A stretch of 64,000 bases of DNA from Maricaulis sp965242785 (GTDB lineage Bacteria; Pseudomonadota; Alphaproteobacteria; Caulobacterales; Maricaulaceae): assembly GCA_965242785.1 (NCBI GenBank), contig CBDETA010000001.1:372001-436000 (forward strand). Reading direction: 5' to 3'. The notes beneath the pieces are model-generated. The model was not told where the DNA came from. It saw only the letters and a program-made list of their open reading frames with translations, and ran no database searches. Of the stretch, positions 1-9,297 are shown piece by piece. Each line of letters begins with the position of its first letter. Within the stretch, counting starts at the first letter, position 1. Made by a program: the position numbers and the translations under genes.

Positions 1-976
1 CGGGCTGGGGTGACAGGGCCGTGGCGCCGAGACGGTCGGCCAGGGCGGCGAGGGCCGTGCCGATGTCGTCAGCCGGACCGCCCAGCGTCACCGTGCGCGC
101 GCCCTGCGGCGTCAATTCGCCGGGCTGGCCGGGATAGGCGAAGAAGGCGACCGGCGGCTTGGATCCGGCGATGACCAGAAGGTCGGTTCCGGCCAGCTCC
201 TCCAGCGCCTGTTCACCGAAATAGGCCAGGCGTTTGGGCGAGACCCGGCCATGACCGCGGGCGATGCGCGGGACGAATGTATCCATGAACAATTTGGCGC
301 CGGTTGCCTCGGCAATCCGGCCGGCGGCCTCAAGGCCGGTGTCGAGGCAAGCGTCATTGCCCAGCAGGATGACCGGGTTCTCGGCAGTTCTCAGCGCGGC
401 GGCGACCGCCTCGATGGTGTCGGCGGGCACGATGTGGAGACCAGGCATGTCCGCTGCCGGCAGCACGTCCGGTTCCTGGTCCGACCAGGCGCAGTCGGCG
501 GGCAGGGTCAGCGAGGCGACACCGCGTTCCGGTCCATAGGCCTGGCGCACAGCCTCTACCGCCATGGCCGAAACCTCTGACGGGTCACTGACCCGGCCGA
601 CCCAGCGCGACATGGGCGCGCACACGGTATCGACATCGCTGGTCAGCGGGGCGTCCAGCGCGAGATGGTGGCGGGCATGGTCGCCGACGATGTTGACCAC
701 CGGCACATATCCCCGCCGGGCATTGTGCAGATTGGCCAGGCCATTGCCGGCGCCCGGACCGAGATGCAGCAGGGTGCAGGCGGGCTTTCCGGCCATGCGG
801 GCATAGCCGTCGGCCGCGCCGGTCGCGACGCCCTCGAACAGGCACAGGACGGATTTCATGCCGTCGATGCGGTCCAGCGCCGCCACCATGTGCATTTCCG
901 ATGTGCCCGGATTGGTGAAACACACCTCGACGCCCTGATTGATCAGCGTCCTGACCAGGCTCTCTGCAGCAAACAT
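1..976 (-). CDS. Thiamine-pyrophosphate enzyme, acetolactate-synthase-like (3' end beyond window)
   Basis: The reverse-strand frame starts at ATG 976 behind a GGGGAGAGG ribosome site and stays open to the window edge, giving about 325 residues of what is usually a 510-560 residue protein. The N-terminal PYR domain is clear: FTNPGTSEMH, then LFEGVATGAADGYARM with the catalytic glutamate at about residue 48, and a LHLGPGAGN loop. A central Rossmann-like domain follows. The C-terminal TPP-binding domain lies outside the window. The family includes acetolactate synthase large subunits, benzoylformate decarboxylase and related 2-oxoacid decarboxylases. The substrate cannot be set from this half. 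No small regulatory subunit gene is adjacent, which argues mildly against a biosynthetic IlvB. The next gene upstream on this strand is a lactate-dehydrogenase-type enzyme that could supply a 2-oxoacid; that link is inference. Confidence 0.85.
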   Translation of the reverse strand, partial: MFAAESLVRTLINQGVEVCFTNPGTSEMHMVAALDRIDGMKSVLCLFEGVATGAADGYARMAGKPACTLLHLGPGAGNGLANLHNARRGYVPVVNIVGDHARHHLALDAPLTSDVDTVCAPMSRWVGRVSDPSEVSAMAVEAVRQAYGPERGVASLTLPADCAWSDQEPDVLPAADMPGLHIVPADTIEAVAAALRTAENPVILLGNDACLDTGLEAAGRIAEATGAKLFMDTFVPRIARGHGRVSPKRLAYFGEQALEELAGTDLLVIAGSKPPVAFFAYPGQPGELTPQGARTVTLGGPADDIGTALAALADRLGATALSPQP

Positions 977-1017
977 CGACCTCTCCCCGTTTTTCGCTTT
1001 GTGTCTTGTTCTTCGTT

Positions 1018-2163
1018 CTAGCGCGGCATGCGAATGAAGTCCGGTGTCAGTTCGGACAGTTTCGTCACACCGGTCAGGGCCATGTCGCGCTCCAGAGCCG
1101 TCATCAGGATGTCCAGCGCGCGGCTGACCCCGGCCTCGCCGCCCGCGCCCAGACCGAAGAGATAGGGCCGCCCGACCGCGACGGCATCGGCACCCAGGGC
1201 GAGTGCCTTGATGATGTCGGTGCCGCGCCGGATGCCGCCATCCAGGATGATCTCGGCCTGGCCTTTCACCGCGGCGGCGATGTCCGGAAGCGTGTCGATC
1301 GTCGCCGGTGACGTGTCGAGCTGGCGTCCGCCATGATTGGAAATCCACACCGCATCGGCGCCCGCATCCACGCAGCGGCGGGCGTCATCGGCGCGGCAGA
1401 TGCCCTTGATGGCGAAGGGCCCGCCCCAGGCCTCCTTCATCCATTGTGCGTCCTTCCAGGTGACGGTGCGGTCAAACTGGGAGTTGAGGAATTCGATGAT
1501 CCCCATGCCGCCGGTATCCATGTCGGCCCAGTTGGCGGCGAGAATCTCCGGCGTGGTCGCCATGTCATAAAGATAGCCCGGGCGGCCGAGCACCTGGGTC
1601 ACGGTCTTCGCGTTGATCTTCGGCGGGATGGTGAAGGCGTTGAGGTGGTCGCGCTCGCGATTGCCGGCGACCGGCACGTCCACGGTGAGGATGAGACCGG
1701 TGAAACCGGCCGCCCGGGCACGCTCCATCGCCTTTTCGACAATGGCCCGGTCCTTCCAGACATAGACCTGGAACCATTTGGGACCATCGGTCTCCTGCGC
1801 GATGTCCTCGATCGTGGTCGAGGCGAGGGTGGAGAGGCAGTAGACCAGCCCGGCCTTGCGGGCAGCCCGGGCGACGGCAGCCTCGCCGGCGCGCGGATTG
1901 AACAGGCGCTGGGCCGCGGTCGGCGTGACGATGATGGGGGCAGCCGACTTTGCACCCATCACTGTGGTGGTCATGTCGATGGCGGAGATGTCGACCAGAG
2001 ACTTGAACAGGATCTCGTAGGCGCCATAGCGCCGGTCATTGGCGCCCAGGGTGATTTCGTCATCGCTGCCGCCATCGATGTAGTCGAACACCATGCGCGG
2101 CAAGCGGCGCCGCGCGAGATCGCGCAGCGCCGCAATATTGTGGGCGTTTTCAATCCGGTTCAT
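1018..2163 (-). CDS. lldD: FMN-dependent alpha-hydroxyacid dehydrogenase (L-lactate dehydrogenase type)
   Basis: The 381-residue protein has the full length of the LldD/glycolate-oxidase family. These enzymes oxidise L-2-hydroxyacids to 2-oxoacids with FMN, usually passing electrons to the respiratory chain. Visible family features are the N-terminal FDYIDGG segment (Tyr28), the FMN-barrel strands with KWFQVYVWKDR, the active-site motif SNHGGRQLD with catalytic His277, and the FMN phosphate site LDGGIRRGTD near residue 308. The ATG at 2163 was chosen because homology begins there; codons further upstream on this strand are antisense to the RND gene. No strong ribosome site is seen. It lies 41 bp before the TPP enzyme on the same strand, so co-transcription is plausible. 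L-lactate is the likeliest substrate, but other 2-hydroxyacids such as mandelate or glycolate cannot be excluded. Confidence 0.9.
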   Translation of the reverse strand: MNRIENAHNIAALRDLARRRLPRMVFDYIDGGSDDEITLGANDRRYGAYEILFKSLVDISAIDMTTTVMGAKSAAPIIVTPTAAQRLFNPRAGEAAVARAARKAGLVYCLSTLASTTIEDIAQETDGPKWFQVYVWKDRAIVEKAMERARAAGFTGLILTVDVPVAGNRERDHLNAFTIPPKINAKTVTQVLGRPGYLYDMATTPEILAANWADMDTGGMGIIEFLNSQFDRTVTWKDAQWMKEAWGGPFAIKGICRADDARRCVDAGADAVWISNHGGRQLDTSPATIDTLPDIAAAVKGQAEIILDGGIRRGTDIIKALALGADAVAVGRPYLFGLGAGGEAGVSRALDILMTALERDMALTGVTKLSELTPDFIRMPR

Positions 2164-2195
2164 GGCGGCGAGGCTTGCCCGCCGCCGCCCGCCGG

Positions 2196-5100
2196 TCAAG
2201 CGGCTTGCGGCCGTTTGATGCCGAAGAACAGGGCATAGAGCACCGGCACGGCCAGCATGGTGAGAAGGGTCGCAAAGGTGAGACCGCCGATGATGGTCAC
2301 CGCCATGCCCTGGAAGAAGGCATCCACCAGCAGCGGTGTCATGCCCAGGATGGTGGTCGAGGCGGCCAGCAGCACCGGTCGCAGGCGGCTCACGGATCCG
2401 TCCCGGACGGCCTCGAACCGGTCGGCCCCGGCGGCAATGCGCTGGTCGATCTCGTCCACCAGGACAATCGCGTTCTTGATCAGCATGCCCGAGAGCGAGA
2501 GCAGGCCCAGCAGCGCCGTGAAGGAGAAGGCGACATTGGTGGCCAGGAGGCCGATCACCACCCCGTTCACCGACATCGGCACCACGGCCCAGATGATCAG
2601 CGGCTGACGCACTTTCGCAAACAGCAGGAAGGAGATCGTCAGCATCAGCACGAAGGTCAGTGGTAGCTGTCCGCCCAGCGAGGCATTGGCTTCCATCGAG
2701 GCTTCGTACTCGCCGCCCCATTGCAGGGCGTAGCCGGGCGGGAGCGTGAGACTCTCCATGATGGGCCGGAAGCGGGCGAAGGCCTGCGCTGCGGTCTCAC
2801 CCGGCTGGGGATTGGCGCGCACGGAGATGGTGCGCACGCGGTCGCGCCGCTGGATCAGCGTGTCCTCGAAGGCGATGTCGAAATGGGAGACGACCTGGTT
2901 GATCGGCACATAGGCTTCCTGCGATGAGCTCCAGACCAGACGGTCGGAGAGGAAGGTGTCCGTGGACCGTTCGGCCGCCGGTGCGCGCGCGATCATCGGG
3001 ATCAGTTCCTCGCCTTCGCGGTAGAGACCGACAGACGAGCCTTCGGTGGCGAAGTGCAGGGCATTGGCCAGGTTCTCGCGGCTCACCCCGATGGTCTGGG
3101 CCCGGCCTTCGATCATCACCGGACGCAGGATCGGCACGCGATTGCGCCAGTCGGTGCGCAGATCCACGACGTTCGCCTCGGCGTGCAGGCGGGACAGGGC
3201 CTGATCGGCCAGCTCGCGCAGGACATCGGCATCCGGACCGGAGATGCGGGCCTCCAGCTGTGCCCCGGAGGGCGGGCCGAAGACGATGCGGTCAATGCGG
3301 ATGTCGACATCGGCGCGGCTGCTGCGTACGTGGGTGAGGATGCGGTCGGCCAGGGCGGGAATCTCGTCGCGACGGGCGGTCTGGACGATGATCTGGCCAT
3401 AGGCCGAATTGGGCTGTTCGGCATTGTAGGTCAGCATGAAGCGCGTCGCACCGGCGCCGACGAAGGTGTCGTAGCTGACGGTCTCCGGCTGGTCGCCGAT
3501 GAAGGCCCCGATCTCGCGCATCGTGGCGTCGGTGGTCAGGATGTCGGTGCCTTCGGCGTGTTCGACATTGACGTAGAACATCGGCGTGTTTGAGGCCGGG
3601 AAGAAGGCGTTTTTCACCGAACCGAAGCCGACATAGCAGGCGAAGGTGACGCCGATCAGTCCGGCCAGCACGATCCAGCGGTGCTGCAGGGCCCGTTCCA
3701 GCCCGCCGCGGTAAAAGCGGAACATCACGCCGGAATAGATATCGGCATCACCCTGGCGGGTTTCGTTGCGTTCCTGCGCCGCCTTGCGCTGGGCCGAGAA
3801 GAGGTGGAAGCCCACCATCGGCACCACGGTGACGGCGATGACCCAGCTCAGCAGAAGGGAGATCCCGATCACGGCAAAGAGCGAGAACAGGAATTCCCCG
3901 GTCGCATCCGGAGACAGGCCGATGCCGGCGAAGGCGAGAATGCCGATGACGGTGGCGCCCAGCAGCGGCCACTGGGTGGATTTCACCGCGTCCTCAGCGG
4001 CATTGAGGCGGGGCTTGCCCTGCATCACGCCGGTCAGCATGCCTTCGGCGACGACGATGGCATTGTCCACCAGCATGCCCATGGCGATGATCAGCGCGCC
4101 CAGCGAGATGCGTTCCATCTCGATGGCGAACATGTCCATGAAGAAGATCGTGCCAGCGACCGTCAGAAACAGGGCGGACCCGACCGTCAGGCCGGCGCGC
4201 CAGCCCATGAACACGCACAGCACCGCGACCACGATCGCGATCGACAGGGCGAGGGAGAACAGGAAACCGTTGATGGCTTCGTCGACGACCAGGTGCTGCT
4301 GATAGATCGGGTGCAACTCGATACCGACCGGCAGGTCGGCTTCCAGCTCGGCCAGGCGGGCTTCCACGGCGTGGCCGACATCCACGATATTGGCGGTTTC
4401 CAGACCGGCGACGCCCAGGGTGAAGGCGCGCTGGTTGTTGTGATAGATCAGCTGGTCGGGGCGTTCTTCCGGTGCCCGCGTCACCTGCGCGATGTCGGAC
4501 AGGCGGATCGCCTCGTCGCTGTTGCGCGGTGTGATCAGCATGTTCGCGATGGTGTCGGCACCGGACAGGGTCTGGGGGATGTCGAGGCGGACATAGATGC
4601 CGTCCATCGGGGTGAAACCCGAGGACACCACGGTGTTTTCCCGGCCCAGCTCGGCCAGCAGACCGTCATAGGACAGGCCCAAGCGGGCCAGGTCTTCCTG
4701 GGCGATCTCGATATAGATGCGCTCTTCCGGCTCGCCCTCGACAGCGACCTTGGCGACATCCTCGACGGTCAGAAGTTCGCGCCGTAGCATGCGGGCGACG
4801 TCGCGGATGCGGCTGTCGGAATAACCCTCCGCGGTGACGGCGTAGAAAATGCCGTAGGTGTCGCCGAAATCATCGAGCACCACCGGATTGCCGGCGCCGG
4901 GAGGCAGGGAGGGCAGGGCGTCGCGGATCTTGGCGCGCAGCTCGGTCCAGATGTCCGGGATTTCGGTGCCGTCATAGGTGTCGAACAGTTCGACATGGAT
5001 TTCCGACATGCCCGGCGAGCTTTCCGAGACGATCTCCTTGACCTGGCCCATCTGCTGGATGGCGATCTCAAGACGTTCGGTGACCTCCAGCTCCACTTCC

Positions 5101-5294
5101 TCGGCGGTGGCGCCGGGATAGGGGGTGAAGATGATGGCCTGCTTGATGGTGAAGGCCGGGTCTTCCAGGCGGCCGACATTGTTGAAGCCGACCCATCCGC
5201 CCAGCAGGCAGAACAGGATGATCAGCCAGGTCAGGACCGGTTTCTCGATGGACAGGCGCGCCAGGGAGCGCGCGCTGGACTGTTGCACGCTCAT
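2196..5294 (-). CDS. RND-family efflux transporter permease
   Basis: The product is 1032 residues, the normal size of AcrB-like proton-driven resistance-nodulation-division pumps. It has the expected plan: one TM helix near residues 18-36, a large periplasmic porter domain, a TM block from about 335 to 490 (including GMLVDNAIVVAEGM), a second TM near 540, a second periplasmic loop and a final TM block. Conserved RND sequences are visible (IKQAIIFTPYPGATAEEVE near the start, LSGMLIKNAIVLVDEID near the end). Its ATG overlaps the stop of the adaptor gene by 4 bp (ATGA), so translation is coupled. No TolC-type outer-membrane gene is adjacent, so the pump probably borrows a channel encoded elsewhere. 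Substrates are unknown; an acriflavin/multidrug-type pump is more likely than a heavy-metal (CusA) pump because the proteins lack the Met-rich metal motifs. Confidence 0.93.
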   Translation of the reverse strand: MSVQQSSARSLARLSIEKPVLTWLIILFCLLGGWVGFNNVGRLEDPAFTIKQAIIFTPYPGATAEEVELEVTERLEIAIQQMGQVKEIVSESSPGMSEIHVELFDTYDGTEIPDIWTELRAKIRDALPSLPPGAGNPVVLDDFGDTYGIFYAVTAEGYSDSRIRDVARMLRRELLTVEDVAKVAVEGEPEERIYIEIAQEDLARLGLSYDGLLAELGRENTVVSSGFTPMDGIYVRLDIPQTLSGADTIANMLITPRNSDEAIRLSDIAQVTRAPEERPDQLIYHNNQRAFTLGVAGLETANIVDVGHAVEARLAELEADLPVGIELHPIYQQHLVVDEAINGFLFSLALSIAIVVAVLCVFMGWRAGLTVGSALFLTVAGTIFFMDMFAIEMERISLGALIIAMGMLVDNAIVVAEGMLTGVMQGKPRLNAAEDAVKSTQWPLLGATVIGILAFAGIGLSPDATGEFLFSLFAVIGISLLLSWVIAVTVVPMVGFHLFSAQRKAAQERNETRQGDADIYSGVMFRFYRGGLERALQHRWIVLAGLIGVTFACYVGFGSVKNAFFPASNTPMFYVNVEHAEGTDILTTDATMREIGAFIGDQPETVSYDTFVGAGATRFMLTYNAEQPNSAYGQIIVQTARRDEIPALADRILTHVRSSRADVDIRIDRIVFGPPSGAQLEARISGPDADVLRELADQALSRLHAEANVVDLRTDWRNRVPILRPVMIEGRAQTIGVSRENLANALHFATEGSSVGLYREGEELIPMIARAPAAERSTDTFLSDRLVWSSSQEAYVPINQVVSHFDIAFEDTLIQRRDRVRTISVRANPQPGETAAQAFARFRPIMESLTLPPGYALQWGGEYEASMEANASLGGQLPLTFVLMLTISFLLFAKVRQPLIIWAVVPMSVNGVVIGLLATNVAFSFTALLGLLSLSGMLIKNAIVLVDEIDQRIAAGADRFEAVRDGSVSRLRPVLLAASTTILGMTPLLVDAFFQGMAVTIIGGLTFATLLTMLAVPVLYALFFGIKRPQAA

Positions 5295-6367
5295 TGGCTG
5301 GATCCGAAGCGCTGGCTGTCTTCAAGCGGACGGACGGGCATGCCTTCATAGAGCGCCGAGACACCGGCCGTGACGATGCGCTCGCCCGGCTCGGCGCCGG
5401 AGGCCAGCACGACATGGCTGCCCTGCACGCCGTCAGTCTGCACGGTGCGGGCCGAGACGGTGCCGGTTTCAGCGTCATAGACCCAGACGATCTGGCTGCC
5501 GTCGGGCCGTTCGGTCAGGGCAGAGAGGGGAACGCGCACGCCGGTCGACGCGCCGCCGATCCGCTCGAACTCGGCGTACACGGTTGCGGTCATGCCGGGC
5601 AGGATATTGGCCGGGATGTCGCTGGGCAGGGCGGCAATGGCGCGATAGGTGCGCGAGGCCGTGTCGGGCTCGGAGACCAGTTCGCGCGGTTCCAGCGCAA
5701 AGGTCTGGCCCGGCAGGAAGGAGAAGGCGGCTTCCAGCGACAGGAGATTATTGCGGTCGAACGTGGCGACCATGTCCTCGGAGACGGGAATGGAGACGCG
5801 CAACTCGCCGACATCCTGGATGCGGGCGATCGGCTGGCCGGGCGAGACGATGGTGTAATTGTCGACCAGGCGGCGGCTCACCAGACCGTCGAACGGCGCG
5901 GTGAGCGTGGCATAGCCCAGATTGCGCTGGGCGGTCTCCAGCGCCACGGCGCGCAGGTCGTATTGGGTCTGCGCGCTGTCCAGCGCGGCCTGCGAGGCAA
6001 TGCCGCGGTCGAACAGGGTTTGCTGGCGTTCCAGATCGGTGCGCGCCTGCTGCAGCTGGACACGGGCCTCGCGCAAAGCCCGTTCGAAATCCTCCAGATC
6101 CAGCCGGGCGACCAGATCACCCCGGCTGATGCGCTGGCCCTCGCTGAGCGGCAGTTCGGACACCTGGCCGCCGACCTGGAAGGCCACATCGACGGAGAGG
6201 CGCGCTTCCACGCGGCCGACGAATTCATGGTGGGTTTCCGGCGCCATGCCTTCAACGCGGCCCAGCTGGACCAGGCGCGGGGTTTCCACAACCGGTTCGG
6301 ATTCGCCGGAACAGGCGGCGAGGGCCGTGGCTCCGGCCAGCAGGGCAAGGGCAATCAGGCGGGTCAT
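5291..6367 (-). CDS. RND efflux periplasmic adaptor lipoprotein (membrane fusion protein)
   Basis: This 358-residue protein begins with a short hydrophobic signal and a LAAC lipobox (Cys19), so it should be a lipid-anchored periplasmic protein. The order beta-barrel/lipoyl half, coiled-coil hairpin (about residues 95-160, rich in Gln, Arg and Leu with LQQARTDLERQQ), second lipoyl half (PFDGLVSRRLVDNYT) and beta-barrel is that of MexA/AcrA-type adaptors, which bridge the inner-membrane pump to an outer-membrane channel. Its start overlaps the TetR stop by 4 bp and its stop overlaps the permease start by 4 bp. The three genes therefore form one tightly coupled leftward operon. Confidence 0.92.
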   Translation of the reverse strand: MTRLIALALLAGATALAACSGESEPVVETPRLVQLGRVEGMAPETHHEFVGRVEARLSVDVAFQVGGQVSELPLSEGQRISRGDLVARLDLEDFERALREARVQLQQARTDLERQQTLFDRGIASQAALDSAQTQYDLRAVALETAQRNLGYATLTAPFDGLVSRRLVDNYTIVSPGQPIARIQDVGELRVSIPVSEDMVATFDRNNLLSLEAAFSFLPGQTFALEPRELVSEPDTASRTYRAIAALPSDIPANILPGMTATVYAEFERIGGASTGVRVPLSALTERPDGSQIVWVYDAETGTVSARTVQTDGVQGSHVVLASGAEPGERIVTAGVSALYEGMPVRPLEDSQRFGSSQ

Positions 6368-6912
6368 GCATACATCTCCCGGGCCAGGCTGATCATGCGA
6401 TGTTCAACCTGGTCGAGTTCGTGGTTTCGGATGTGGCTGAGGCCGAGAAGCTGGCTGAGCTTGAGGCCGTCGAGCGACAGGAAGAGGATCTGGGCGAGCA
6501 CCGGATCGGGCGCCGCGTCCACCAGGCGCTGGAATTCCTCGCCGATGGCGGCACCGGCGGCGTCCAGCAGTTCCGGCTGGGCGGCAGATGCGGCCAGCAC
6601 GGCGTTGGCCAGCGGATCCTCCTGCTTGAGCCGCTCGAACAGGACAGCAATGACGAAAGGCAGGACCGGTTCGCCCTGTGCCTTCGCCCGCGCTTCAGCG
6701 GAGGCGATGCCCGCGCGCACGCTGTCGACCATACGACCGATCATCGCCTGCAGCAGGGCCATCTTGTTGGGGTAGTGGTACAGCACGCCGCCCTTGGAGA
6801 CGCCGCTTTCGGCGGCGACGGCGTCAATGGTGAGGCGTCCGGCGCCTTCGCGTGCGACCACGGCCTCGGCGGCATCCAGGATGGTGTCCTTGGTACTGGG
6901 TTTTTCAAGCAT
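6364..6912 (-). CDS. TetR-family repressor of the RND efflux operon
   Basis: The 182-residue regulator has a TetR N-terminal helix-turn-helix (about residues 10-55; LTIDAVAAESGVSKGGVLYHYPNK) and a divergent all-helical ligand domain. An in-frame GTG at 6942 would add ten residues, but ATG 6912 places the start just before the conserved helix and outside the predicted core promoter, so it is preferred. The gene is first in the operon with the adaptor and permease (ATGA overlap). Immediately upstream are two identical 14-bp palindromes, fitting an autorepressor that also controls the pump. The ligand is unknown. Confidence 0.9.
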   Translation of the reverse strand: MLEKPSTKDTILDAAEAVVAREGAGRLTIDAVAAESGVSKGGVLYHYPNKMALLQAMIGRMVDSVRAGIASAEARAKAQGEPVLPFVIAVLFERLKQEDPLANAVLAASAAQPELLDAAGAAIGEEFQRLVDAAPDPVLAQILFLSLDGLKLSQLLGLSHIRNHELDQVEHRMISLAREMYA

Positions 6913-6939
6913 GTCGGGTGTCTTTCGTATTGTGCGGTG

Positions 6940-6983
6940 CACATAAACCGTCCGGACGGTACAGTCAATACCGTCCGGACGGT
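6940..6983 (-). promoter_or_regulatory. Promoter with two tandem TetR operators
   Basis: The perfect palindrome ACCGTCCGGACGGT occurs at 6947-6960 and again at 6970-6983, 23 bp apart and each followed by the same ACAGT, so a 19-bp unit is directly repeated. On the reverse strand a TTGACT (-35; 6963-6968) is followed by a 17-bp spacer and a weak -10 (TATGTG; 6940-6945). The first palindrome fills the spacer and the second lies just upstream. This is the layout expected for steric repression by the TetR regulator encoded next. Assignment of that regulator is inference from adjacency. Confidence 0.8.
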
Positions 6984-7133
6984 ACAGTTCGATTTGCGCG
7001 CAGCTGGCCGGGCTTGTTTGTTTGCCACATCCAGAGGTAGCGCGAGCATCAAGCTCCCGTTTTGGCTAGTGGATTCGCTTCGGTCTGACGCCTAGAGAGC
7101 GAGTGGGCGGGCAAGGTAGACGCGGAGCGAACC

Positions 7134-8036
7134 ATGACATTGTGGATGAAGGGCCTGGCCCTTGCCGGGCTGGCAGCCGGTCTGTTGCAGACGGCGCCGG
7201 TGGAAGCCTATGGCCGGGAAGGCCATCGCGCGGTTTGCGATCTGGCCTATCGCTACCTGTCCGATCCGGCGCGTGCGGAGATCGACCGTCTGGTGGCGCT
7301 GGACGCGCAGTTCACCCAGTTCGCTGACATCTGCTCGTGGGCGGACGAGGTGCGCGGCACCACCCACCGCCATACGGCACCCTGGCACTATATCAACCAG
7401 GACCGGGATGACCCGATCGTCGATCCGGAAGACTGCGCCGAAGACGGCTGCATCACCGAAGCCATCAGCCTGCATGCGACGCAGTTCGCGGATCGCAGCC
7501 TGGGCGATGCCGAGCGGCTGGAAGCGCTGAAATTCCTGTCGCACTGGCTTGGCGACATCCACCAGCCGCTGCATGTCTCCATCGAGGGGGATCTGGGCGG
7601 CAACCGGATCGACGTCCTGTGGCGGGGCGAGCGTCACACCAATCTCCACCGTGTCTGGGACAGCGAAATCATCCTCGACTACATGGAAGAAACCTGGCCG
7701 TTCGCCACGCGTGACCAGCGCGTCGCATTGTTCGCGGACGAGCTGGCGGCGGAAACGCCGCTGGCCGGTGTGGACATCTACACGCCGCTGGACCCGATCG
7801 CCTGGGCGCAGGAGAGCCATGACATCGTGCGCTCGCGCGAGTTTGCCTACTACTGGGCCCGTCCGGACCAGCCGATCGAGCCGGGCGATCATTATTACGA
7901 GGTCAATCTGCGCACCAGCCGTCAGCGGATCCAGCTGGCCGGCGTGCGGCTGGCCGGACTGCTGAACCAGCTGGTCGAGCAACGCTCGGTCTCTTCGCGC
8001 GCTGGCGCACAGACCGGATCCGGTGCCCTGAACTGA
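7134..8036 (+). CDS. Secreted S1/P1-type zinc nuclease
   Basis: The 300-residue protein has an N-terminal signal peptide ending at VEA (residue 25) and the trinuclear-zinc S1/P1 nuclease fold, which cuts single-stranded DNA and RNA. The zinc ligands can be placed by spacing: His31 (REGH), Asp71 (SWAD), His85 (WHYI), His137 and Asp141 (HWLGD), His147 (QPLH), His172 and Asp176 (NLHRVWD). In the family the mature N-terminal residue, normally Trp, binds zinc through its backbone; here the predicted mature protein begins with Tyr26. Likely roles are nucleic-acid scavenging in the periplasm or outside the cell. The gene stands alone, divergent from the efflux operon. Confidence 0.92.
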   Translation: MTLWMKGLALAGLAAGLLQTAPVEAYGREGHRAVCDLAYRYLSDPARAEIDRLVALDAQFTQFADICSWADEVRGTTHRHTAPWHYINQDRDDPIVDPEDCAEDGCITEAISLHATQFADRSLGDAERLEALKFLSHWLGDIHQPLHVSIEGDLGGNRIDVLWRGERHTNLHRVWDSEIILDYMEETWPFATRDQRVALFADELAAETPLAGVDIYTPLDPIAWAQESHDIVRSREFAYYWARPDQPIEPGDHYYEVNLRTSRQRIQLAGVRLAGLLNQLVEQRSVSSRAGAQTGSGALN

Positions 8037-8170
8037 TCGCCTGCCCCCGCGAACCGTCCTGGGATGCCCGGCAGCGCGCTTGTCGGCAGCCTTAGGATTT
8101 GGTTAATATTTGCCACAGACCTGCGCTGGCATGGACGGCGTGATTCCCGGGGGGAGAGGTGGTCGAAGGC

Positions 8171-9226
8171 GTGGACAATTCCGTCCTGATCTGGGCGGCG
8201 GTGGCACTCGTGCTCACCGCCCTGTTCGGTATTGGCCTGGCCGTGCAGATCTCCAGTCGCCGCCAGGAAACCGTTGACCGCAACCAGATCGTCAAGCTTC
8301 GCCGCAAGCGCTTTGCCGACTATGCCGCCGCCAAGGACGAGTATGAGCGGCTGCGCAAGAAGATCGAGACCGGCAATACGGTCCTGATCGATCTGATCCA
8401 TGATCTGGGGGATGATTTCGTCGGTCGTGACAGCGCCCAGCAGCAGATCGCCTTCGACGAGGCCTTCGAGGCTGTCGCCTCGATCCGCCAGGCCAATGCC
8501 CGGGCGAATATCGTGGTCGTGCTGCATACGCTGGGTGGCTATGCCCGGCCGGCGCACATGATCGCGATGGCGCTGAAACGGCATCTCCAGAAGTCGAAAC
8601 ACCACCACAATCCGCGGCGCGAGCCACGGGTGATCGCCTTTATCCCCTATGTCGCCATGTCCGGCGGCACGATGATCGCGCTCGCCGCCGACAAGGTGGT
8701 GATGGATCCGACGGCCTCGCTGGGGCCGATCGACACCATCTATGGCGGCTTCCCCACCGATGCCTACAAGGCGCTGCTGGACCAGAAGGGCGTTCTGGCG
8801 ACCCAGGACGTGCTGGTGATGCTGGCGCACGAGGCGGAGAAATACGACCAGTATGCGGTGAAGGTGGCGCGCGAGATCGTCAATATCGCCCACAAGCCGC
8901 CGGGCAAGGCGGGCGACAATACGCTGGCGGATCATCTCTCCTCCGGCGTTCTGTCGCACAGCCAGGCCATTTCGCCGAAGGAGGCGAAGGAGCTGGGCAT
9001 GAATGTCTCGACCAAGATCCCGGAGACGATCTACGGCCTGGTCGATGCCCGCATCCGCATGATCAATACCCGGCTGGAATACGAAACCGCCGATGGCGAG
9101 ACCGGTGGAGATCGGGACCGTCCGTCCGGCGGCAAGTCCGGCCGGTCCGGTGATCCGGGCGAAGAGGCCCAGCAGCGCCTGGAACATATGGTGCGCCAGT
9201 CGCTGCGGGGGATGATCCGGATCTGA
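8171..9226 (+). CDS. Membrane-anchored ClpP-fold serine protease (SDH/SppA-like)
   Basis: The 351-residue product has one N-terminal TM helix (about residues 7-25), a charged coiled segment, then a crotonase/ClpP-fold domain. The HTLGG motif (residues 119-123) and AMSGGTMIAL with nucleophile Ser164, followed by DPTASLGPIDT, match the serine dehydrogenase proteinase family (Pfam SDH_sah), relatives of signal peptide peptidase SppA. GTG 8171 was chosen because GGAGAGG lies about 11 bp upstream; an in-frame GTG at 8159 would sit on that ribosome site. The C-terminal 60 residues are Gly/Arg/Asp-rich and probably disordered. A membrane-protein or signal-peptide turnover role is inferred from the family. 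Confidence 0.85.
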   Translation: MDNSVLIWAAVALVLTALFGIGLAVQISSRRQETVDRNQIVKLRRKRFADYAAAKDEYERLRKKIETGNTVLIDLIHDLGDDFVGRDSAQQQIAFDEAFEAVASIRQANARANIVVVLHTLGGYARPAHMIAMALKRHLQKSKHHHNPRREPRVIAFIPYVAMSGGTMIALAADKVVMDPTASLGPIDTIYGGFPTDAYKALLDQKGVLATQDVLVMLAHEAEKYDQYAVKVAREIVNIAHKPPGKAGDNTLADHLSSGVLSHSQAISPKEAKELGMNVSTKIPETIYGLVDARIRMINTRLEYETADGETGGDRDRPSGGKSGRSGDPGEEAQQRLEHMVRQSLRGMIRI

Positions 9227-9297
9227 CGCGACTGCGGAGCGGGCTTGATCCTTTGCGGCCGCTCCCCAATTTGAGCCCGAACGAAGAAGGGCCCGTA

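Noticed and set aside
2721..4787. Several + strand open frames opposite the RND permease
   Set aside because: They show no motif or ribosome site and mirror codon periodicity of the permease.
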